From Phanerochaete sordida (taxonomy: Eukaryota; Basidiomycota; Agaricomycetes; Polyporales; Phanerochaetaceae): 64,000 nucleotides of DNA. The notes below the pieces were generated by a model that worked only from the letters and a program-made list of their open reading frames with translations, had not been told where the DNA came from and made no database searches. The translations under genes were made by a program, and so were the position numbers. The number at the start of each line of letters is the position of its first letter. Within the stretch, counting starts at the first letter, position 1. Location of the stretch: the NCBI GenBank assembly GCA_019973155.2, contig BPQB01000093.1:1-64000 (forward strand), in the 5' to 3' direction. Positions 56,401 through 64,000 of the stretch are shown in pieces.

Positions 56401-57717
56401 ATTGAGGTGAGTTCGCTGAAATATCGTGCACGGTGCGCATATAGTCAACGAATTTCCTTGCGACGCCAACTTCCGGGCTCTTGCTGTCCTCTTCGGTTTG
56501 AAAGAGTTTTGTCAACGTCCAGGAACATGCCAAGACCTCGTCTCTGTAACGTCTGAGAGCGTATGGACAGGCACCCGCGAGTCGATAGAGTCCCCGACAT
56601 CAGCATATGCTCCAGGGACGCGCCGCATGTGTTCGCGATATAAGGCGCACATGTCTCCGGACAAGCGATTGCGGCGGAGAGCCCGTGGCGTGTGCCACCA
56701 CGGCCAAATGTGCCAATCGGGCGGCCCTGCGAGGACCTCGGGGTGCATCATACGTACGCCGGAGTCTGTGCCTGGACGTGACGCCTCCGCGCGCTCGCAC
56801 ACGCCGTGTGTCAGAGTGTCAGATCCAATACGGCGGAACGAGCATCCTCGGATGCAGACAAGTGTTGGGGCGGAGACCACGGAGTACACCAGAGGCTATT
56901 CAACGCGTTATCGTGAAGCTCCGTTATCGGACCAGGTGTGTTGAAGAGATGTCGGCGACGCGGGATAGCGCGGTGTGGTGTCGTGTGCGCATAAAGGCGG
57001 TGGAGGTGGTGGAGGAGTCGTGCTAATCTATGCGGGTGAACGTCGAGGATGAGGATAGCTGTGGTGTGGGCTGCAGTGGGTCGCAGTGACGAGACAGGGG
57101 CGCGTTGGAGAGCATGGGGAGCATGGGGGCGAAAGGAGCAGCCGCTGGGAGTCGAACAACGCCAACTGTCCAACGTCCGGTACCTGTGATGCAGAGAAGG
57201 TCGGCGTGGGGAACCTGACCAACGCGACGTGCTTGCGATGTCTTAGCGGTCTGATTCGCTCGCGAGGCTGGATAGCCGTCCCAGGTCGTCGGGAGCGGGC
57301 AAGGGTGCGTCGAGGCTGCGCAGCGCGGGTGGTCGTGGTTGCGAGTCAAGGATATGCGGGAGTGCCTGGCCAGCGCAAAGCGGCGTTTGTTGGACTGCAG
57401 CGGCGCATCAGCGCGCGGCGATGGCGCGATGCGCGGCGCTTATGTAAGCGCTTTGCAGACGAAAGCGGCAAGTCGTGTTGTTCTCGACCTCCCCTCACCG
57501 CACATCCTAGACCTCCGCTGTGCGGACACTCCTAACCATTCGCTCCTTTGTAACCACATCGCTAACTTACTGGATTATCGGCATCTCTGTACGACGTCAA
57601 CTTCCTGTACGACCTCCATCCCGGACAGCGGCGACGGCCCCGACTGGCCCTGGCTTCTGGCAACACTAAACTCGTCTATTTCTGCACTCTATACTCTGGT
57701 CAAATCCTTTGGTCGTC
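53454..57717. other. GC-rich region without a supported gene
   Basis: These 4.3 kb are upstream of both flanking genes. The part at about 53700-55600 is very GC-rich, so long ORFs occur on all frames by chance, and none has a recognisable domain. The last 200 bp before 57718 are pyrimidine-rich and probably leader of the coiled-coil gene. No tRNA, repeat family or transposon is recognised. Confidence 0.5.
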
Positions 57718-59877
57718 ATGAAGTTGCCGAGCCTCGGTCGCTTCTTCCACAAACGTTCTCGCTCAGACAGCGCTCTTTATCAGCGTACGCAGCCAGAGGT
57801 GCAGCTGCCTCCTCGCCCCGTCTCGGTCTCCTTCAGCAATGGTGCAGTTCTCTCTCTGGACACCCACGTCTCTTCATTCTCGGACATACTCTCTGGCGTC
57901 CCTACAGTTCCTCTGGCAGTCTCGCTTCCCCGCCCCGTCTCGTGCAGCACCACCAGCTCCTCGGGAAGCCATATCTCCGCCGCATCTGAACCTGTGGTCA
58001 TCGACGCTCTGGCTAGGCGCATCCAGGAATTAGAGGATACCATCAAAACACAGGAAGAGACCAGGTCATCCACATCTTCGCCGACCAACGGCTCTCTGGA
58101 GTCGGTCCATGAAACTGCAACTGAGGCGGAGAAACGGAACACGGAGCTCGCAGACGAAGTCACCAACCTCCGCTCCGAGCTCGAGCTCGCCCGCGCCGAA
58201 CTCGACACCCTCCGCGGCGACCACACGCGCTTCAAGGCCCTGCTCTCCGTCCCCGTGCTCTCCGCCGTGCTCGCGCAGCTCGACGCCGGCGCAGACGCCG
58301 AGGACGCGCTCGTCGCCGCGCTCCAGCACGCCGTGCGCGCGCCGGACAGCGCGTGGCGCGCGCTCCTCGAGCCCGTCACGGGCGCGCGCGCGCCCGAGGA
58401 CTACATCGCGCAGGTGCACTGCACGCTCCGCGCGCGGCGCGAGGGGCGCGCCTGGCAGAAGCGCGCGGCGTTCTGGCGGCACAGCGCGCGCGAGCACGAT
58501 GCGGACACCGTCACGCCGAGCGCGTCGCAGCTCTCGGACGTCGTCGCCGCGCAGGAGGCGCGCGGCGCGGCGGCGCCGGTGGCCCTCGTCGACTCTGGGA
58601 CGCGCGTGTCGCTTGTGCAGGTGCAGGTTGAGGTCGTGCGCGAGGTCGAGGTCGAGAAGGGCGAGGAGAGGCTGGAGGAGCCGGTGCAAGACTGCATTGA
58701 GAACATGCCCAGCCCGCCATTTCCCGTGCACGAAGCCGAAGCCCCAACGCCGCCACAAGATAACGAGAGACCCGTCCCGGCGCCTGCAGACGACGTCTTC
58801 AGCGACGCGCGGAAACCCTCGCTGCCGATGTCGGACACAGTGCAGACCGTGAAGGCGGAGCGCGCCGCGCCCGAGCTCTACGCGCACCTCCCGCCGCTGG
58901 CGAGCGTCACGTTCCGCGCGAGCCACTCCATCCGCAGCCTCTCGCCCAAGAAGGAAGGCGTCCTGGTTGCGTCGGCGTCCGTGCTCTCGCAGGCGAGCCG
59001 CCGGTCATCTGCGTCTTCCGCGGCGCCGTCGACGCCGACGCGGGCTCCCGCCAAGGACGCGCAGATGCCCACGGGGTACTCGTTCGGGTCCCTCGCCACG
59101 AACCTCTCCGTGCGCGCGTTCTCGCCGCCGGCGCCGAAGCCCGAGGCCCTGCTCTCGCCGGCAGCCGAGGCCAACGCGAGCAGGGAGAGCCGCGAAACCG
59201 CGGGCTCCGACTTCAGCTCGACGTCCTGGGACGTGATCAGCACCTTCATCAACCGCTCGCTCTCCTTCACCAGCCTCGCCAAGACGCTCTCGCCCTCGCC
59301 CAAGCCCGCCCCGCCGCCGGCACCCCAGCCCTCGGAGCCCGCGCCCCCGCCCACATCGCCGCCCACATCGCCGCCCAAGCTGCACACCCGCACCCCGCCG
59401 CGCGCGCAGGGCACCGCCAGCCCCGCCGCGAGCCCGCCGAAGAAGTCGCGGCTGCCGCTGCCGGCGCTGCCGCGCGTGGCGGCGATGAAGCACGCGATGG
59501 GCGCGCAGGGCGCCGCGCGCGCGCTGCGCCGGCTCTCGCGGCAGGTGATCTCGCGGCCCGTGCTCGTCGACAGCACGAACGCCGCGGCCGTCGGCGACGC
59601 GCGGCCGGGCGCGCAGACGGGTGGGCACGGCGCGCAGGCGCGCGCGCGCGAAGGCACGGATGCGCGGGCGGAAGGCGCGGTGCAGAGTGCGAGGGGCGCG
59701 AAGAGCGAAGAGCGCGGCGGGAAGGGCGTGCCGCGGAAGATGAGCGACGCGCCGCGGCCGGGCGGCGCGAGGGGTGTGGCGAAGGAGAACCCTGTTGCTG
59801 GCCCGCCGAGGGGCAGGCGGCCGACGGTCGTAGGGCATGGTGGATCGCCGCCTAGGAAGCCGGTGGGGCGTGCGTGA
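57718..59877 (+). CDS. Coiled-coil, Pro/Ser-rich hypothetical protein, 719 aa
   Basis: One uninterrupted exon from the ATG at 57718. The N-terminus is basic (KLPSLGRFFHKRSRSD). Residues about 95-175 form a heptad-rich coiled coil (RRIQELEDTIKTQEE, ELADEVTNLRSELELARAEL). A compact Ala/Arg-rich helical stretch runs to about 260. A disordered Ser/Pro half contains a hydrophobic-aromatic motif (SWDVISTFINRSLSFTSLAK) and several SP sites (RSLSPKK, AFSPPAP, SPSPKPAP) suited to proline-directed kinases. The C-terminal 150 residues are Ala/Arg/Gly-rich. No family is recognised; a cytoskeletal or cell-polarity scaffold is possible but not shown. It is unusual here in lacking introns. Confidence 0.8.
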   Translation: MKLPSLGRFFHKRSRSDSALYQRTQPEVQLPPRPVSVSFSNGAVLSLDTHVSSFSDILSGVPTVPLAVSLPRPVSCSTTSSSGSHISAASEPVVIDALARRIQELEDTIKTQEETRSSTSSPTNGSLESVHETATEAEKRNTELADEVTNLRSELELARAELDTLRGDHTRFKALLSVPVLSAVLAQLDAGADAEDALVAALQHAVRAPDSAWRALLEPVTGARAPEDYIAQVHCTLRARREGRAWQKRAAFWRHSAREHDADTVTPSASQLSDVVAAQEARGAAAPVALVDSGTRVSLVQVQVEVVREVEVEKGEERLEEPVQDCIENMPSPPFPVHEAEAPTPPQDNERPVPAPADDVFSDARKPSLPMSDTVQTVKAERAAPELYAHLPPLASVTFRASHSIRSLSPKKEGVLVASASVLSQASRRSSASSAAPSTPTRAPAKDAQMPTGYSFGSLATNLSVRAFSPPAPKPEALLSPAAEANASRESRETAGSDFSSTSWDVISTFINRSLSFTSLAKTLSPSPKPAPPPAPQPSEPAPPPTSPPTSPPKLHTRTPPRAQGTASPAASPPKKSRLPLPALPRVAAMKHAMGAQGAARALRRLSRQVISRPVLVDSTNAAAVGDARPGAQTGGHGAQARAREGTDARAEGAVQSARGAKSEERGGKGVPRKMSDAPRPGGARGVAKENPVAGPPRGRRPTVVGHGGSPPRKPVGRA

Positions 59878-61811
59878 TGACGTGGGGCAGGTTGTTTGTA
59901 CGATAGCGTTGGGCAAACGATTGGTGTATGATAGAGTCTTGGCGACGTGTATCGATAGGTTGTGGTGTACGTCTTTTCTTCATTTATGGATCGTATGAAG
60001 CGAGATGGCGTGTCATAGGTTTGCGAGGATGGTCGTGTATATGAAGCGTAGGGGGATCTGCCCCGAACTACAAATTAGAGCATGCGCATACGCGGTTGCT
60101 AACCTACCGATATTTAGCGAGACTAAGATCTTCGAGGATGTGCTGGATGAAGGATAGAAAAGTTCATCGGTCCAAGGGCTCGAGCCTCAATATTAATACC
60201 AGATATTTCCGGATGTCGCGGAACAGGGCTGTCGTGCCTCGAGATGTTTGGCTTGCACGTAAGTTGAACCGATATTCTGTCGGTATGAGTACTGCGGTCT
60301 GCATTTACACACGAAGCACTAAAGGCAGAGCTAACTGTAACTTTCCGCGACGCAGCCGGGCGCTAAATGTCGAAACGGGGGTCGAGGAGGACGTCCATAG
60401 AAGCCACCCAGAGCAGCCTAGTCTTCATCCAATTTGCCGAGATTTGGGCCGTATGAGCATCATAGATTGGGCACAGAGGGGCGCACCCGCAGCGACCCAC
60501 ACAGCGGCCCCTGTCGACGGGCCTTCGCAGCGCAGGGCAAGGGGGGTCCCGCCGACATTTCAGCCCAGGGGCAGCCGCGCGGCGGGCACGCAGGCGAGGG
60601 GGCAGCACGGCGGCGCGTGGGGGGCACCCGCGATGGGGGCCGCGCCCGCTCTGGGGACGCTTAAAGCCTGCAGCGCGGGGCGGCTCCCGGGCGCGCTCCA
60701 GCGGTGAGGGATTTTGGCTGCGCGGCGATAGGCCCGCCGCGCGGACCCTGTGCAGGCCGCGCACGCCCGCACCCGCGCGCGGGGGGCCCCCGGATCTCGC
60801 CCGCGAGAAGGCGAGGGGGGGTGCAGCGTGGGCCCCGAGAAGCGGCGAAGGCGAGGGCGAGGGCGCGCCCGCGCAGGCGTGCGGGCTGCCCCCGGCGCGG
60901 TGCGACGGCGCAATGCGGTGGGGGGTGCGTGTGGAAGAGGCGAGATAGGGATCGCACCGCTAGTTCTCGCGGTGCGAGACCCGGGGGCCCTCGCTGAATG
61001 GCATCGATCTATCAAGCTGTGAGAGACGGGTGGGCGCGCAGCATGGAGGGTGTCAGCTGGATACGAGTAGCCCGACATGGCTGCCGTCACCTGCCTCCGC
61101 TGCAAACTCTGGCGGAAGGGCTATGTCCTCATGTAACGATTCGGACCGTGCAGATGCATCTTCCATGGTGCTGCCCTCGAAGCATCGTGTGACCTCGCGG
61201 AAACACGCCGCACGACACGCTTACAGTGAGGCATGCTATTCCTGTCACTCAGAATTACATTTCAGGTCGTACGAGAGGAAGAAGTGCGTACCTTCTGCCG
61301 ACAGTGTGAACATGACGGAGCGATCAGCGATGGCCACAGCCGGCTATCTGTTAGCGCAACCGCATTGCATGACGCTGCAGTGGATCGCTATTTCAGGCAT
61401 GTTCGTGTAACAAACGCATCCTCCGGACGAGCAAGCTCAATGCAGTCTGTAGGACCTTGGTCAACAGGCATCATTTAGCGCAACAGCGTAGAGATTGAGT
61501 ACGATGGCGATTGAGCCTCGCGGCAGAAGTACTTCTCTGCAGCGATCGGTGTGCTTGATGTTGAACACGTTGCGCGAACCACTTCATCTCGAGGCCGATC
61601 GTCGTTGGCGCAGATCTTCATGTATAGGCAACACAGACCTGGCTTGGAGACACCAATGGCATTGCAGACATCACTATTGTACATGACATAGACGAACGAC
61701 CCGTCCCTGCATCGTGTCAGCACTCGATAACGACCGCAAGAACACCATGAGACGCACCGACTTCTGACGAAGTCCGCCCGCTGCTCCCGTCGCCCCGGCC
61801 CCGGCTGCACG
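59878..61811. other. Convergent intergenic region with a GC-rich core
   Basis: The 3' flanks of the coiled-coil and Hikeshi genes meet here. The part at about 60470-60990 is extremely GC-rich and CpG-rich. Both strands hold long frames that I read as chance ORFs. A hairpin lies at its right edge. Confidence 0.5.
60952..60977. repeat. Perfect inverted repeat (hairpin)
   Basis: TCGCACCGC and GCGGTGCGA are separated by eight bases, giving a 9-bp GC-rich stem. It lies in noncoding DNA at the right edge of the GC-rich core between converging genes. Confidence 0.6.
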
Positions 61812-62542
61812 CTACAACTCCGGGTTCTCCAGGAAGCCTACGCCGCTGTTCTTGACCTTCGATACGAAGGATTCGTACCAGCGGATGATCGTCCCCAGGG
61901 GTATCGTGACTTCGGGCGTGAGCGCGCTTCCGCCGGCGAAGCCGGAGATGTAGTTGAAGAGGTGCTTCACGATGCGCTCCGCCATGAGTGTTGTGTCCGC
62001 TGCAGGGTCCCGCCGCGGGGCGACCTGTGACGGCAGCGCGGCGACTTGCTGCATGATTTGGTCTAGGGGCTCGATGGAGAGTCCGAGCATCGCGACAACG
62101 CCGTGCGGCGTGACGTCTGCTATGGGTGTGCTGGCGCCGCTGAAGACTGCATGCGTTTCTGACGTTTGGGAGGAGAAGTTGCCTCGAAGGCGGAAGATGG
62201 CTGAGGGCTTTTCGTTCGAGAGCCTGGGTGGAAGAGGATGAGCAAGGCCAAGGGGTTTTCATGCGACGCCACTGTTGTACGCACATTCCTAAGAGCTGGA
62301 AGCCCTTCCCAGGCCAGAAAAAGTGCACAGATGCTCCATATCCATCTGGGAAAGGTACTGCAGAGGTGGTGGTTTGGAACAGGAATAGGGCAGGAGTAAA
62401 GTGGTTGCGCACCTGTGCCCAGTAGGAACACGCAGATGTGGTTTATCGTCTCCGCATTCGTAAGCTCAAACGCAGCATGTGTGTCGTCCAATTGCTGTAG
62501 GTTGGTCTGCAAGACACGCCCTGCGACGCAGCAGCCGAACAT
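61812..62542 (-). CDS. OPI10: Hikeshi/OPI10-family protein, 204 aa
   Basis: Exons 62413-62542, 62285-62357 and 61812-62223 join in frame. The protein starts MFGCCVAGRVLQTNLQQLDD, then FELTNAETINHICVFLLGT. The second exon has FPDGYGASVHFFWPGKGFQL and runs through LLGMLSNEKPSAIFRLRG, all core Hikeshi sequence. The C-terminal part keeps LGLSIEPLD, HLFNYISGFAGG and the IPLGTIIRWYESFVSKVKN helix. Hikeshi carries Hsp70 into the nucleus during heat stress and binds FG nucleoporins; the yeast relative OPI10 affects inositol regulation. Length is very close to the family's roughly 200 residues. Confidence 0.93.
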
Positions 62543-64000
62543 AGTGAATCGATCAAGCGTTTGGTTAGAGTTGCGGAAAGAGGGGTGTGCGTCACTGGGC
62601 GGGAAACAGGCTCAGGAGTGGTAGGGAAATGAGGCGACGACGGATGTTTCTCCGTCGTAAATGTGAGCCCCGTGTAGATGGACGCGAAGACGTGAGAAGG
62701 TTCGAGTGCTCCATCGTGTGGTCGGGGATCGTCTCCAAGAGCGCGTTTGCGGCCAAGCGCACGATCCACGCTTCGGGCTGCTATTCTCGCCCAATGTCGG
62801 CTTCAGGGTCTGAGACAACATAAAGTGGACATATGCACTTCTTGACCAAGTTTATACAGCGAAGTAGACGATGTGGCGCAGGCTACCCGTGCTGCTGTAC
62901 ATGTGCGTTGTGCGTGGCGGCCCGCTGAGAGACCCAGAGAGTCTGAAGATCGCAGCGTCGCCTAAAATATATTACGACGCAGACTAACAAACAAGTAATA
63001 CTACTCTCTGCGTTGAGTTTTACGGGGGCTGCCCCCCTCTGCGGAGGGTCTCGCAGCCCTGCACACTCGACGCGGTAGAGGACATGACGTCACCGAGGCA
63101 GTACGGGCGAAAGCATCCGTGCACAGTACTCTGGCGCGTAGGGAACGTGTACCGTAAGTTAGATACGGAGGACAGAGTTCTCGCGTTCGGGTCCTACAGG
63201 GCTCCGTGCTCGCCGCAGCCAGGACACAGAGAAGGCTTCTCACCGCTGAATGGTGGCGTCGGGAGCTTGTTCAGCTGCTGCCTGCGGGGCTCACTGGCCC
63301 GTATCGGGTAGGGCACGTTTGCTGTGTGCATGGGCATCCCGGTAGACGGAGGAATTAGATCTGTAAATCCGTCCACGAGGCTGCGAAGGGTCGACCGCAC
63401 GCCCGGTCGTCAATCGGGCATCAGGGTGGCTTCTGAACGGACACTTGCTGGAAGTCCGTACGCATTCGCCTAAGCATTTGCAGCCTGATCAGACAGCGAT
63501 ACACAGTTGTGGAGGAATCACGTACGTGGCCTATCGTGGTGTCTGCACTACATCACCGCCGCTTACGACAGGCTGAGATGGATAGCCACCACCGTCAGTG
63601 TATCGTCATGCGAACAGATCGTGTGCGGTCGGGTGAGAGAGCTGGTTCTGGAATGATAAAAGAGGGACAAAACACCGGAGAGAAAAATGGAACACGACCG
63701 TGGAAACAAGTAAAGGGTCCCAGTTTCCGTCGGGCGCGCCATGTGTGCTGGGCCAGGAGGCGGAGGCAAAGGAGAGGACAGTAGCAGAAATAGCGCGATG
63801 GCAGATAGCTGGCGGTGGGCCGGGAAGGCCTGGCGAGAGATGGGACCGCCGCCACGAGTTGCAGCTGCCCTGAAGGAATTATCTGCGGGGATCGCGAGTG
63901 CGAGCATCTCAGCTGGGCATGGGGACACCGCTGAGGGAATTACGCCACTTGGACGAGGTCGCCCGCAGTCCCTCGCGGCGTGTCCTCTTTCGTACCGAGT
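62543..64000. other. Region upstream of the Hikeshi gene to the window end
   Basis: The Hikeshi promoter should be within the first few hundred bases. Farther right I see only short ORFs without domains and no recognisable RNA gene or repeat. Confidence 0.5.

Noticed and set aside
57120..57260. tRNA-like T-arm on the minus strand (GTTCGACTCCCAGC)
   Set aside because: No acceptor stem, D-arm or anticodon arm can be folded around it.
60560..61105. 181-codon minus-strand ORF in the GC-rich block
   Set aside because: Arg/Ala/Pro-rich chance frame; other frames in the same block are equally open.

Overview
The window reads as a piece of a filamentous fungal genome, most likely a mushroom-forming basidiomycete (Agaricomycetes). 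Genes are dense on both strands, are cut by many 42-60 bp introns with GTRNGT donors and YAG acceptors, and are GC-rich with strong C/G third positions. Several products have typical Agaricomycete architectures: a Ty3/gypsy Gag-Pol, a Zn2Cys6 regulator, a HAM1-like protein, an OPT transporter and an EF-hand/zinc-finger giant. The species cannot be named from the sequence. There are no bacterial features, CRISPR arrays or convincing tRNA/rRNA genes.

Layout. 0.1-4.1 kb: a truncated Ty3/gypsy retrotransposon on the minus strand with repeats at its edge, then a small possible tail-anchored ORF. 4.4-9.2 kb (minus): a 16-exon gene, which I could splice in frame, for a 1,341-residue protein with an N-terminal helical-bundle region, a canonical EF-hand loop and two C-terminal Cys-rich zinc modules. 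10.4-13.1 kb (minus): a 12-exon USP25/28-like protein with a UBA/CUE-like segment and two UIMs, whose catalytic Cys box has lost its Cys. 13.4-15.8 kb (plus): a disordered protein with no recognised domain. 16.2-20.3 kb (minus): a Zn2Cys6 transcription factor behind a 3.8 kb upstream region. 24.1 kb (plus): a SUZ-domain protein. 25.2-27.2 kb (minus): the metallodipeptidase Dug1. 28.3-30.1 kb (plus): UDP-glucose dehydrogenase. 30.5-32.6 kb (plus): serine palmitoyltransferase subunit Lcb2. 33.0-34.0 kb (minus): a BTB protein. 34.5 kb (minus): a possible small secreted ORF with a TATA box, next to a diverged tandem duplication. 35.4-36.7 kb (minus): a stomatin/SPFH protein. 37.4-38.8 kb (minus): an alpha/beta hydrolase ending in a peroxisomal-type SRL. 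39.1-40.3 kb: an odd triplicated repeat carrying splice-site-like motifs behind a TATA box. 41.0-43.1 kb (minus): Rrp9. 43.5-46.2 kb (minus): a HAM1-like protein. 46.6-47.7 kb (minus): an NmrA-like protein. 48.1-50.3 kb (plus): a WRN-type 3'-5' exonuclease. 50.8-53.5 kb (minus): an OPT transporter. 53.5-57.7 kb: a GC-rich stretch with no gene I can support. 57.7-59.9 kb (plus): a single-exon coiled-coil, Pro/Ser-rich protein. 61.8-62.5 kb (minus): a Hikeshi/OPI10 homologue.

There is no operon-like logic. Most genes are conserved housekeeping functions: sphingolipid synthesis, UDP-glucuronate supply, glutathione degradation, pre-rRNA processing and Hsp70 import. The best candidates for undescribed biology are the helical-bundle/EF-hand/zinc-module protein, the adjacent catalytically dead USP-like protein, and the 39.4-40.2 kb repeat array.
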